DNA of 64,000 nucleotides from Neofusicoccum parvum (lineage: Eukaryota; Ascomycota; Dothideomycetes; Botryosphaeriales; Botryosphaeriaceae). The stretch covers positions 372,001 through 436,000 of the forward strand of contig CP087221.1 in NCBI GenBank assembly GCA_020912385.1, read 5' to 3'. Below the pieces are notes generated by a model that was given only the letters and a program-made list of their open reading frames with translations, searched no databases and was not told the DNA's origin. Shown one piece after another: positions 46,767 through 57,985 of this stretch. Position numbers and translations under genes: made by a program. Position 1 is the first letter of the stretch, and each line of letters begins with the position of its first letter.

Positions 46767-48383
46767 TCACTCGGGGCGCGGTCGCTTAGCACCATGAGGG
46801 TTCCAATTGCCGTCGCCACCGCCGCCGCTTTGTTGATTTCCGAAAAATGCCGGGTTGAAGTGCGGTTGTGCGCCGCCGCCGAAGCCGCCTGCGAAAAGCA
46901 TAGATGTGTTAACAATACTGTCGTTGTGTGGATGTCCAGCGCCAGGAACGAAACCGAATCCAGGCTGCCAGTGTAATGACTGGTCCTGTGCTGGACGAAG
47001 GGGGTGATGACTGGGAGATGAATGTGATGAAGAATAATGTTGCCGAGGTCTTTGGTGATGCCACTGCGCTCCGTTGTTCCTTTTCGGTGCGCGCTGCTGC
47101 AACTCCGTGCCTCGCCGGCAATGATGATGATTGTTGGTGCTGGGATGGTGTTGATGTTGCTGGGTTTTGTGCTGATTGCCGAGCTGGCTGAAGATATACT
47201 CACCCTGCATGCCGCCCATGCCCATGTTCATGTTTCCACCCATTCCGCCCATCATGCCTGGATTCATGCCCATACCGCCCATAGCACCCATCGGGCCCAT
47301 GCCGCCCATCATGCCCGCATTCATGCCACCATTCATAGCACCTCTTCCGCGGTTCGCCATGCCGCCACGCATGCCGCCCATCATGCCGCCACGGTTGAAA
47401 TTATTGAAGCCCATGTTGTTCATACCTCCCATAGGCCCGCCGCCAAAGCCACCCATAGGCCCACCGCCGAAGCCGCCCCCAGGTCCCATTGGCCCATTGA
47501 AACCACCGCGGTTGTTGTAGCTCATGCTGTTCATCCCGCCACGGTTGTTAAACCCACCGCGGCCACCACGGAAGCCACCAGAATTGCTGTTGAAGTTGTT
47601 ATTCATACCAGAGCTGCCGCCAAAGCTACCAGACGATGAGCGGTTGTCGTTCCGGTTTCCATCCTTGCGACTTGGAACATCCTTGGGAAGAGTACGGTAG
47701 GGGTTGACGTGCGGTGCATGATACGAGGCCGAATGCTTCTTGGCGTATTGCTGGCCTTGTCCAAAAGACTCAATCGTATGCTTCAATGCGGTGGCAGCCT
47801 GCGGTGATGCCATCTCGACGAAACATTGGCTGGGCGACATCGTCAGTGACTGCAGGCGTGGGAGTCATGATGAGTTATCCAATCAACAACCAACCTACCC
47901 TTTGCTCTTGCCGTTGACCTTGTGCTCGTTGAACGTCACGTCCACCAACTCGTCCTCGCATCCGCTCTGGTTGGTCCACCCTCGAATGTCATCTTCGTTG
48001 GTCCACCAATGAAGGTCGCTAATCAGTAAGGCAGTCGTCGCATTGGCATCCACGGGCCGGTCATCAGCGCCTTCTTTGCGCTTGACGCCTTGCTGGACGG
48101 GAGCTTGCTTAGGTGGTTGCAGCTGGTTGTGAGACGAGCCACCAGTGCTAGAAATCTGCTGGCGGTCATCACCATTGGCGTGGGCGGCATCCTCCTGCTT
48201 GACGGCATTGCTGTTGCCCTCCTGCTTCATGGCGCCATTGGGGTGGGCATTGTCGTCGGCATGTGAGGCGTCGGGCAGGGATTCCGACGGAGCTTCTGTC
48301 TTGACTTCACTGTTATTGTTGAAGGAGTCTTGAGGGGCGTCGTCGCCGTAGATGTCGATGTCGAAATTATCGTCGTCAGCCAT
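46767..48383 (-). CDS. RRM RNA-binding protein, Gly/Met/Arg-rich, CPSF6-like
   Basis: Exon 1 is 47899-48383 and exon 2 starts at 47829 after a 69-nt intron. The RRM spans about residues 110-190: RNP2 ALLISDL, the CPSF6-like WWTNEDDIRGW, and RNP1 KSKGQCFVEM split by the intron. The region after it is Gly/Met/Asn/Arg-rich with RGG and GGMGGM motifs and ends GDGNWNPHGAKRPRP, a conserved tail. Such proteins act in mRNA 3'-end processing or nuclear RNA handling. A GTGAGT donor at 47203 and a TTTTCGCAG acceptor ending at 46889 define a 315-nt intron that is open and a multiple of three: the product is 410 aa if spliced or 515 aa if retained. The acidic N-terminus (DDDNFDIDIYGDD) is typical of the CPSF6 family. 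Confidence 0.87.
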
Positions 48384-49304
48384 GATGAAATTAGAGTGAT
48401 CTTGTAGATACTATTCTGCCTCGAACGGAAGAGAGTCTGCTTGGGTTGCGGGTTGATCAGCAGGGCAAGATGCAGAGGGGTCCAATGTGGCCCGCCGGAA
48501 GCCGCCAAACAAGAAGAGAACAGAAGCAAGCAAAGCGCAGATAGGAGAGGTTGCGATACATGCAGAGTGAAGTCGGCGGTCATACGTACACTTCCCAAAC
48601 GGCTCAGCAGAAACAGATCGAAAACGGCGCTCTCAACAGGAGTGTTTGTGTGACAGACTTGAGGGCTCCGGCCTCCTCAGTGACAGGCTTGGAGCGAGAA
48701 ACAGGAGGTGTGTGATGTGCAGAGACAGGCGTGGAGCGTCACTTGGACCGGTACAGGATGAGAGAGCCCTTTTTCCCCGGAAAGACAGAACCGTGATATC
48801 CTCTTCCTCTCAGCGACAACAGCAGCACGACGCGCGCGGATCACGGCGCTTGTCGCAACCAGCAGAAGCCCTCCTCCGACTGCTTCCCTCTCGCCGGTCG
48901 GTCGCGAGTCGTGATGCGAAGATGGGCGAGGGCGGGGGCGCGCGAGCTGCAGGAGCTGCAGAGCGGGGGTGATACTGCGGGACAGGGTCAGCGAGCAGGC
49001 GCAGGGCGAGGCGGGTTGGGGCAGCGTACGCGGGCGAGAGGATGGAGATGGAGAAGGAGTGCTGGAGCACGGGCGCGGGATCTGAGGTCGAGGTGAGTTG
49101 AGGCTCCTGCTCTCGGGCGGAGGTCGCGGCTTGGCGCGCCAATCGCCGGCCAGGGTGGCGCGCGCGAGCGACAATCTGGCCTCCCGCCTCGAGCCCCAGA
49201 AAGACACGTCCCCAGCCCAGCTCCAACACCACTCCAACGCCCCCGTCCTCGACCGCCCAAGATCGCGCTCGCCCGCTCTCGCTCTCGCACCACCTCGCCT
49301 CGCC
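48384..49304. promoter_or_regulatory. Divergent promoter region RRM gene / SSS1
   Basis: 921 bp separating two divergent ATGs; GC-rich, no specific sites recognised. Long open frames on both strands have no motifs. Confidence 0.45.
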
Positions 49305-49764
49305 ATGTCTGACCAGCTCAAGGACCTCGCCGACGTCCCCAAGGACTTCATCAAGGACGGCACCCAGTTCATCAACAGGTAAGCTGCCCCTTCGCCGCCG
49401 CGATGCAGCTGCGTTCTCGCCCACAGCCCTGCTAACAATTGCCGCTCCAGGTGCACCAAGCGTACGTCTTTTCCCGCTCCTGCCGCTGCTAGCAAGCCAA
49501 GTTTTCCGTGCTCGGAAGACCGCCTGCTTGCACCCCTCGTGCCCTTCCATATTTCCCCACAACTCGCAATCTAACACGTTCACAGCCGACAAGCGCGAAT
49601 TCATCAAGATCTCCCAGGCCGTGGGTGTTGGCTTCGTCGTCATGGGCGCCATTGGCTACATTGTCAAGCTAGGTAAGTTGCCACCACTTTGCCTCCGATC
49701 GAGTTGCGCCAACACCTCTACAGTACACATTCCCGTCAACAACATCCTCGTCGGTGGCTCATGA
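49305..49764 (+). CDS. SSS1: Protein translocation channel subunit Sec61-gamma (Sss1)
   Basis: Four exons: 49305-49378, 49451-49461 (11-nt microexon), 49586-49672, 49724-49764, giving 70 aa, the normal family size. It is the small tail-anchored subunit that clamps the two halves of the Sec61 ER translocon. The sequence starts [19 protein letters not shown], continues [17 protein letters not shown] and has the single [19 protein letters not shown] followed by [13 protein letters not shown], the classic Sec61-gamma signature. Splice junctions all preserve the frame. Confidence 0.97.
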
Positions 49765-50178
49765 TTGCCTCATTCCCCGCGGAACGCGGTATGCTGCTCA
49801 TGTAGCGTCCAAGACAAATAGTTGAAGAGTGGCGCATCATCAGGAAGGAAGGCGACGTGATACCAAATCGCTATGGATGGAGCGATTTCTGTGTAAATTT
49901 TTTTAATGCGCCAGGCTGGCAAGAAAGGCGGAGTTCGGATACCATCAAAATCGAATCTTTACCCCGGCATCGCCTAAGGCTGTGGCAATAGGCTTTCTTG
50001 AATTTGCCAACCAGAATCGCGCCCATATATACCCAGAACAGCGCCGAAAGCGGCCAAACCTGCCATCCAATCCAAGCCAGGGCCCAATATATACACCAAA
50101 ATCAACAATACTCCTGCATCGAGCCTCCAACAAATGCACCGCGAAGCCCAAGCCGCATGCTATGTGTTTCTACTCGGA
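49765..50178. other. Convergent intergenic region
   Basis: 414 bp between SSS1 and the WD40 gene; nothing recognised. Confidence 0.4.
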
Positions 50179-52454
50179 TCAATCGTCGTCGACTCTTCTG
50201 GTCCTCATTCTCCGCGAGAAGATACTTGTTCTTCTGCCTTCGGTGCTTCCGTAAAGCTCGGGATCGTGCTCTAGCTGTGCATTGACGCGCTGGCCCATAG
50301 CCGGCTCCCCTTCATCCTCCTCCATGCCGTCATTCCACGTGTGCACCGTGCACGTGCCGAGAGACGTTCCCCAGCCGTTCCAGGAAGTTGCTGTCGCGTG
50401 ATATTAGTGAGGGAGAAAAAGATTCTGGTGACCAAACTTACCCGCGATGACAGGCGCGTTCGGATGCCAGCTCGCATCACGCACGCACGTCTGCCAGGTG
50501 CCACCGTTGCGCCCGATGAAGTCGTATGTCTCCGCCAGAAGATCGGCGTCGCGAGGCCGCGAGTTCCGGGTCGCCTTTAGCACATCGACCTTGCCAGCCA
50601 GCGTTGCGTCCAAATTCCAGATGTACACAGAGCCGTCATAGCTGCCCGAGTAGACATATCTTGAATCAGTGCTGCCAGGAGGTGAGAAGTGGCAGCGGAT
50701 CAGCGTCTTGAGCACCGAGTGGCCGCGGAAAGTGACCAGCGAGCGGTCATGCGGGTGGGGGCGGTAGTCGCTCTCATCATAAGAGTTGGTTCGGTACTCG
50801 AAGCCCGTCGTGTACTGGTTGATATCGATCTTGTCGGCCTCGCGCGCACTCATCATATTGCGCAGATCCCAAAGTTTCGCCGTCTGGTCCTTACCATTGC
50901 TGAGAACATAGCGGCCGTCGCCTTTGCTGTCGACATATGTCAGGCCTTCAGTGTGGCCCAGAAAGACACCAGCTTCGCGGCCATCACCCATGCTGCGACG
51001 ATCCCACACTTTGAGAGTCGTATCATCGGAACCCGAATAGAGAATGTGCGGTGAGTTTGGATCCCCATAGCACACGGCATTGACATCGTCGTCGTGGCCG
51101 GGAATCCGCAAGATTGACTGGCCTCGTTCAATATCGTAGACGTAGACTGAGCGGTCGCCGGTGCCTGCTACTATCTCGCGTCCGTCGCCCGAAAACCGGA
51201 GAGACCAAATCTGTGAGTTGTTCAGCAGTTGACTCGTTGCTGCTGCCAAACAAGCAACATACGCCAAAGTAAGGATAAGCATGGAAACCGCGTCTCCCTC
51301 GTGTTCCGGTGTTTGAAAAATCCAAAAGATGCGGTTCCGAGTTGTCGCCAGGATCTGTGGGCGCCAGGCACACTATACTTCGAATTGAACTGTACGCAAG
51401 GAACTTGTTGTCCGGGCTCAAGGAGGCATCGGTGATGGTCCACTGGCCATATGGATACTCGACGGTTTTGTAATACTTCCACTTGTAAGGGTTCGACGTG
51501 TCGTACATGCGAACCTTGAAGTCCTGGGCGCACGAGAAGAAGAAATTGCCGTCATTGGAAAACTGGCCGGAGTAACATCGCGCGTCGTAGTGGATAATTG
51601 TGTCGGCTTTGGATGATGGGATGAGTCCCTGACGTGTGTCAGCAGAGAAGGGGGGGCGGCGCTTGAGAGGCAAACCTGGGACATGATGTTGCTGCTGAGT
51701 TTCTGGCGGCCGGCACAGCCCAGTCCCAACTCCCTCCGCATCAAGCGGTAGGCTAGTTTCTTCTTGCGCATGTACGAGTCCTCGGGGCGGTCGTTTGCAC
51801 CAAAAGTACCCGACGCCATCAGCTTCCGGCCCTCATCACTAGGGACCTTCTCAAAAGCCTTGCGACCCCTCCCCCGCCGGCGCCGAGTACCAACGCCGCC
51901 GTAGCCAGTGTTGTCGGTTTCACTGTCGTCATCGTCATCCAAGGGGGCGCGCCTGCCAGAGGTGTGATCGGCGAATATGCGACGAAGGCCGGCATGGCCC
52001 AGCAGCTGCATGATCTGCTCCCGAGTGACTAGGATGAGGTCAGCAAGTCGGCTTCGGCTTCGGAGGCGGTGCATGCGGCTCAAGTACTGTAGATGGAGCG
52101 GCCGTGGGGTCCCACATCGTCGTCGTCATCGTCGACATCTTCATCGTTGCCGGCCTCCTCTATGGGGGTGAATTCGAGCGAAACGTTGCTCAGGCTCTCT
52201 TCGGCATCTGCGATGATGTCTCGTCAGCCACACAATCCGGGCGTGGTGGCGACGAGTGGGCGGGGCGGCGTACCGTGAAAGTCGCCGTCGTCCAGCTCGT
52301 CGTCCATGAGCGACTCGGCTTCCTCGCCCGACTCGGCGGGCACGTAGTCCATGTCGGCGTCGTCGTCATCAGCCAGCCATGCGAGGCGGGACTGGTCGCC
52401 CGCAGGCGGGCTGGTGCTGCTGCGGCCGTTGGGAGCGCGCGGGGGGTCGCTCAT
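50179..52454 (-). CDS. WD40 protein, DCAF11/LEC14B-like (CRL4 substrate receptor candidate)
   Basis: Six exons: 52274-52454, 52137-52207, 51676-52086, 51263-51628, 50442-51210, 50179-50390, summing to 669 aa. The N-terminus is acidic; a basic linker (TRRRRGRGRKAFEKVPSDEG) leads to DSYMRKKKLAYRLMRRELGLG, and then seven-bladed WD repeats follow (SGQFSNDGNFFFSCAQDFKVRMYD, WSLRFSGDGREIVAGTGD, YSGSDDTTLKVWDRR, LSNGKDQTAKLWDLR, YSGSYDGSVYIWNLD). The WDxR motifs after blades (KVWDRR, KLWDLR) fit DDB1-binding DCAF proteins. The short intron 52087-52136 lies in an Asp-rich coding stretch and is needed to reach the next frame; its donor GTCGAC is non-consensus, so that junction is the weakest point. 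Confidence 0.88.
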
Positions 52455-53297
52455 TGTCGGGCTTGGGCGCGGGCGGATGGCTATCTACAGCGGCGGCGGA
52501 GGGAGGCTGGCGGTCTTGTCATGGAGACGGCAAGCAGTGGCAGCATCCAGCGCAGCCGCGGGAGGGTAGGTGGATGATGATGGCACCGAATCGCGCCAAT
52601 CGCCCGTCAATCGGGCCGGCGATAGGTGGCTTTAAAGCCGAACTGCCTCCCTCGGCCAGGCAAGGTCTGCCGCCGCGCTCTCACAAGATCCAGCATGCCG
52701 CAGCTGTGCCACCCAAGCCCGCCGCTAGCTCGATGTCTCCGGCTAGCTCTTGTGGCCCTCGCCATCCAGCCGTCCTCTCCACCAAGTGCTAAGCAATGCT
52801 CTCGCGTGTGCCACCGCCAGCTCTGCTCACGCGGAGTTATCGACGGCTGGCCACGTCTAACCCCGCGTCGCGGGGAATCCGACGACCCGCCGAGTGCGAA
52901 AACTCCGCGGATTATTTGGGAGCATGCGCGAGGAGTTGAATCATTCGTCCGGATGACCCTGGAACGGCATTTGCCTCCCTTTTGCGTCCGGACGAATGCT
53001 TCAACTCTCCACGGCCAAATTTGATCATCTCTTAGAATAGGAGTTTGTGCCTTCATGCCAGCCGCCTGTTGAATGGCCAGCTGGGCGGGCGCCGGCGCAA
53101 TCTGGTCATCATCACACGGACTCAATTATCCTGAGACAACAGACTTCATATTTTATTTTACTCTCTACCAAGCCGATCTAGACTTCCGTTCCAGCGTGAA
53201 CAGAAGCGAAAATATACAGAAACCAAAAGGTAATGTGTACACCGAAGAGAAATCTTGAACCCCCGTCTATCCTCATCTATGACCCATGACCACTGAT
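52455..53297. other. Intergenic region
   Basis: 843 bp containing the WD40 gene promoter and the 3' flank of the GH7 gene; nothing recognised. Confidence 0.4.
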
Positions 53298-55046
53298 CTA
53301 AGCCGAGTAGGTAGAATCGATGTCACCGTAGCGGATGTTGGAGTAGGTGACGGTTGCGTCGGCGTACTCAGACTCGACCTCGTCCGGAACACCGGTGTCG
53401 GTTCCGCAAGGGCCACGCTTGATACCAGGCTTGGTCGCATCGGCGTCAACGGGGTAGGTCGAGTCGAGCCAGAGGGCGTTCGCTGCGTGGTCATCCCAAA
53501 TCGACATGACCAGCGTCATTCCGCGCTCGAAGGACTCGCCCATGCGTGCAATTCCACCCTTGGTCTTGAAGTCGTTGGTGTCCCCGAAAAGAGTCTTCTG
53601 GGCATCACAGAAGTCGTCCGAGATGGAGTTGAACTGGGAGAGGGTGTCGTAATCCGCGAACGAGTTCTCAATGACCTTGCCATCCTGGACGTACTTGCGG
53701 CGGATCTCGACGAGGTCGCCAGTCGAAGTGTTGTCGGAGGTGACTGACAGTTTGTTAGCCAGATACCAGAGCAGGAGCCAAGCCCAAGCTTCGTGGAGCA
53801 TCGGTGGCAAACTTACTGAATTGAGTGATGACGGTGAACTTGGTGGTGGTGTCAATGATGGAGCCGTTCGAGCCGTAGAAGGACTCATTGCCCATACGGT
53901 AGGGGTTGTAGTCACAGCCATCCTTGTCGCAAACGCCGCCGTAGCGGTTGTCGCCGTCACCGCACTCGGTGCCGTTGCACCTGACTTGGCCGATAATCTA
54001 CCAAAAAAGTGTCAGTATAACATCGCCTTTGATAGACTTCACACTTACGTCGGCGGTACAGACGTGAGGAGTCAACGCTGTAGCTTGAGAGTTGGCTTCC
54101 CAAATGTCCATTTCCAAACTCCGCTTGGTCAGCAGTGCGTTCTACATGGTGGTGTTGAGGTGGTGCGTGTGGAGAGGTTGCGGGTGTTGAAAAAAGGGGC
54201 GTAAATCATGGCCGATATTTCGGGAGTATCTCAGCAGAATGCCGGCCACAACATACCCGGTGAACTGGACTGGACTTTATTTTTCAATTGAATAACTTAC
54301 CAGCAGGACCCATACTGTCCGGAGCCGGCGTTGACGTCCGTCTCAGACTTGGTCCAGTTGAGAATGTTGGCCTCGCCGTTGATGAACTTGATGTCGTGCG
54401 GGCACTGGGTGTCGCAGTATCCAGTTCCGTACTTGGCGCCGGCCTTGTTGTTCTCGTACTTGGACAAGCCACCGTCGGCATCCATCTGGAGTGGTGGGTC
54501 AGCATACTGGAGCTTGTGTCAACAGATCCTTGCACGCACCTCGGAGAAGTAGAGCGCGCCGTTCAAGCCGCAGGCAAGTTTGGACACGTCGACGTCGAAA
54601 GTGAACTCCTGGTTCTTGAGCTTGAACTGCTCGTACGTGTCGTCGCTGTCGGGGGCCAGGAGGTAGACGCGGCCGCCGACGTTCTTCTGCGAGCCCTGGG
54701 TTACGAAGCTCATGGTGAGGGCATTGCCGCTGGTGGTGATGCCGTAGGTGCCCTCATAGTCGGCGCCGTCGAGAGCACAGCTCGTCGCGCAGGTCGTCGG
54801 GTCGGAACAGATGGACGTGTCCCACTCCTGGCCAGTGTAGCAGTTGGTGTAGCCCTCGGTCGTGTGCAGCCAGCGCCAGTTGGCGTCAAGGACGATCGAG
54901 GTGGACTGGTCGGCGCAGCCGCCCGCCGTGGTGCACTTCTGCGTGGTGAGCTTCGGGTGCGTCTCGGCGGTCTGCGTGCCGACCTGCTGGGCACGCGAGG
55001 CCGCGGCGAGGAAAGAAAGCGAGGCAAGAAGGGAAGTGTGATGCAT
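53298..55046 (-). CDS. GH7 cellobiohydrolase, catalytic domain only
   Basis: Five exons (54540-55046, 54301-54485, 54049-54118, 53817-53997, 53298-53743) sum to 462 aa. Signal peptide [19 protein letters not shown] is followed by the typical mature start [17 protein letters not shown]7 hallmarks: [39 protein letters not shown], the catalytic EMDIWEAN with nucleophile and acid/base Glu, [19 protein letters not shown], and [17 protein letters not shown]. It releases cellobiose from the reducing ends of cellulose. The protein stops after the catalytic core (GDIDSTYSA): no linker or CBM1. The intron before EMDIWEAN is 182 nt, longer than others, and ends in GGAG. Confidence 0.95.
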
Positions 55047-56942
55047 GATGGGCTAGTGAGCGTCTGTTGTCCGGCAACTGATGAGCAGGAAACCGAGGGG
55101 GTCTGAAGCAGTCTTATACGCGCCGGCAGCCATCGGCCGGCAGCAGCGGGCGTCTACAATGTTTCCCCTTCCGTCGACATTAGATTGAAACAAGATTGTT
55201 TCCAGGAACCCGCTCAGTGCTTCATGCATGCACAACACGCCCGCAGGTGGCTTGTTTGAGAGCCTCGTCCTGACTCTTCCGGTCCCGTCCAGGTACTCGC
55301 TGTGTAGATCCCGCACAGCACGCCTCTCCGGCCAATGGGGTGAGGGTCACGGAGTCGCGGTCCGGAGTAATGAAGCCCAGTCCTGTGATTTCCGGGATGT
55401 TGTCCCTGAGGCTCATGCAGGCGGTGACGCTCCCCGCGATGGACTGACGTAGGACGAGCATGGCTGCCAGTGGCTCATCACCGCCTGACCGCGAGAATGC
55501 GTTAGGGCCATTCCGCTGGGCGTGCCGGGTCCGGGGCCGCTGTTCCAGTCGTGTCCGTTTCATGAGCCAAGCGAGGTGGAGAATCTGGGGAACACGCTGC
55601 AAACTGCAAGCAATCAAGCGCACTGCTGTCAGTCGACATGGGCGGCAAGCCACGGATCGGCTGCTTGGCGGAGGGGCGTTTCTGGGCTGCATAGGGCGGC
55701 GAGTCAAATCTGCCATGGAAAAATAGCTGCCGTTCGCGGCGCAATCTATTCGAGATCTGCAAGGTTGCCGCTCGCGCTTGTGATCCATCGCTATGCAAGA
55801 AAGTAGCTGCCGACGCCTATTCCACAAAGGAAGCGCGGTACTCTAAGGGTGCAGATGTGCACAGAACCGAACAGTGGACTTTGCTGGCGGCAGTGCGCGC
55901 GCGGCCGGATCAAGCGGGAATGCTTCCCGTGCATTCGTCGACGCCGGTCTTGCGGCCGGCGGCGGCGATCGTGGCAACAAAAGAAAGCAGGAGAACAAGT
56001 CGACAGTTCAGGTTCACCGTGTGCGGTGTCTGCCGCGGCTGAGATTGAAGGGATGCTTGACTCACGGCAAAATCGCCAGCACGTAGTAGCTGCGAAACCG
56101 CGGTGCTGGGCCGCATTTGTCCGTCCAGGGGCTTCCCGCGCACCACGAAACAAGGTGGCAGGGCCTGGGACAGAGGAAGTGGATGCGGATGAAGTCGTGT
56201 TTGGTAGGGCCAATCCGGCTAAGCTCGAGTCATCAAACGCCCGGCCTCGGCGGCAACGCTTCACAAAGCTTGCGGAGCAAACGAGCGCCCCCTTCATCAG
56301 CCGCCGAGGCACCAAGGATCGGGTGAGCATCACCTGGCGTCCGTTGTCCCCTGTGGGCCCGGCTTGGCCTACAAAAAGCCCTCTTCCCCACAAAATGCAG
56401 GCGCGTCGGTTCTCTTGGTTTTCTGCGCCGCGTACGGCTCGGTCCGTCGCCGATATGGCTTATCGCCCATAGTCTCCCTTCCGCCACCAACGAGGTTTGG
56501 ACGCAAGGCGGCCCACCGCATGTACAGGAGTCCGGACTTGACGTTGCGGCGACCGGCCCGTCGAGGAGCGCACGGCAGCACCGAGATCCGCGCGGACTGC
56601 GGCCTGTCTGGCGGGCCAGAGTTGCATACGAACTGCACAGGCCCTCCGCCTTTTTGCTAGTTTTTCGAGCGGGTACGACCCATCAGGGGTACTTGGTTGG
56701 AGTTTCTCTGATGCCGCAACGCCGAGCCACCACGCCGTGGCCAAGCAGCACTTCACAAGTTTGGATCACGCACAGGAGCTTCGACTACAGATTCGAACGA
56801 CATCCACACCTTTGGCGCAAGGTGGCCGTGCTGTGGCGGGCATCGTTGCGGTACGGTGTGGGAGACCACCCCGTGCATCCCCAGCCAAAAAGGATGACAC
56901 TGAGAAGAGCAGAGCCCGACACCAATGCAAAAAGAAGGATAT
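55047..56942. other. Upstream region of the GH7 gene
   Basis: 1.9 kb of normal-GC sequence with no credible gene. It contains the cellobiohydrolase promoter. I did not find a clustered set of cellulase-activator sites by eye; a single GGCTAAG lies near 56217. Confidence 0.4.
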
Positions 56943-57105
56943 TGAGAAGAGTGGGACTCGAACCCACGAAGGTTACCCAACTAGTAAACCCTATCTTCGG
57001 GACTCTTTTCAGAAGACCTGAAACTAGCCTGGTAATTGTTAGGTCATGATCGATGGCTGAGTGTTGTAGTGGTCACTTACGCCATAACCGCTCGGCCATC
57101 TTCCC
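56943..57105 (-). tRNA. tRNA-Leu(CAG) with two intervening sequences
   Basis: After removal of two inserts an 81-nt class II cloverleaf appears. Acceptor GGGAAGA pairs with TCTTCTC (one G-T), and A is the discriminator, as in tRNA-Leu. The D arm is GCC/GGC with loop GAGCGGTTAT, then G26. The anticodon stem is CTAGT/ACTAG with loop TTCAGG-T (anticodon CAG, 57018-57020). The variable arm is TTGGGTAACCTTC, and the T arm GTGGG-TTCGAGT-CCCAC has a good B box. Insert one (56987-57016, 30 nt) sits after position 37, the universal site of nuclear tRNA introns, and its CTGAA pairs with the anticodon-loop TTCAG. Insert two (57029-57080) is described separately. The identification rests on base-pairing that closes only when both inserts are removed. 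Confidence 0.85.
57029..57080 (-). other. 52-nt spliceosomal-type intron inside the tRNA-Leu gene
   Basis: Begins GTAAGTG, contains CCTAAC 14 nt before its end and ends ACCAG, the fungal consensus for 5' splice site, branch site and 3' splice site. Length equals that of mRNA introns in this window. It interrupts the tRNA between positions 25 and 26 (or 26 and 27), a site where nuclear tRNA introns do not occur, and it lacks a bulge-helix-bulge. Confidence 0.75.
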
Positions 57106-57559
57106 TTAGTGACGGGGCTCGCTTAAAATCAAACACTATAATATCAATGCTGAAATTCCCTCTACATACTATTAGAGACGTAAATAAAAATATAATTTAA
57201 TCCTAAGTCTAAGACTAAAAACGAGGTACTTTATAAGTATCTACTAAGAGAGTTAAAAGAGATAATTTAATTTTTATTTATATCTCTATAAGTCTAAGAC
57301 TAGAAGAATAAAATACTCTAAAAATACCTACTAAAAGACTTTAAGACCCAGCGGCTAGAAGAGAACTAGGGAGGTTACGCTCCCCCCCCCCCAAAACCCC
57401 TCTTTAAGTCCCTACTAAGTACCCCTAGGCGCGCCTAGTTTCTAGAATCTAGTATAAAACGGTGCCCTTTTCTAAACTCCTTTAGTAAAACTACTAAGTT
57501 CTATCTAAAAGCCCTCTCCTTCTAGAATTTTAGATTTAACTAGCCTAGTCCCACTTAAT

Positions 57560-57710
57560 TTACGCGCTAAAACTTGACTATAATCCCTCTATTCCTAGTA
57601 AATAGGCCTAACCCGCCTAATTCTACTTAAAATTTAACTTCTCTACGCTAAATCTCGACTAAAATCCCTCTAGTCCTAGGAAATAGACCGTTTAGACCCT
57701 AATTACTAGA
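57560..57710 (+). repeat. Minisatellite-like repeats, block 1 (about 83 bp period)
   Basis: Two imperfect units with the core CTCGACTAAAATCCCTCTAG followed by CCTAGGAAATAG and CTACTTAAAATT. The same unit recurs at 59100-59320. Confidence 0.7.
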
Positions 57711-57908
57711 ATTTTCAAATCTCTAAGATGCCCTACTCGCTACTAGGGACCTTATATACTGGGTAATTAAAAAAATAAATAGACTAATACTAGGAATTGT
57801 GCCGCCTACTAGACCTACTAGAGGTCTTTTATAAATATATAGAAAAGGGGAGGCTTAATTTTACCTCGTCTATGCTAGGAACTATAATAAGATAGGTTAA
57901 GTATACTA

Positions 57909-57985
57909 CTAATACTTATTTATTTATTTATATATGTTTAACGTCCGTGTAGAGTCTAGGACTATTATAGACGGGTGTTATAAGA
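57909..57985 (-). repeat. LINE 3'-tail copy (AAATA-rich)
   Basis: TATTTATTTATTT run followed by GTTTAACGTCCGTGTAGAG and GACTATTATAGACGGG, matching 61363-61435 in the same orientation. On the minus strand this is a 3' UTR ending in an A-rich simple tail. Confidence 0.65.

Noticed and set aside
57061..57105. Possible short protein start ATGGCCGAGCGG on the minus strand at the tRNA 5' end
   Set aside because: It is the tRNA D arm; the frame meets a stop within the 52-nt insert and the cloverleaf explains the sequence far better.
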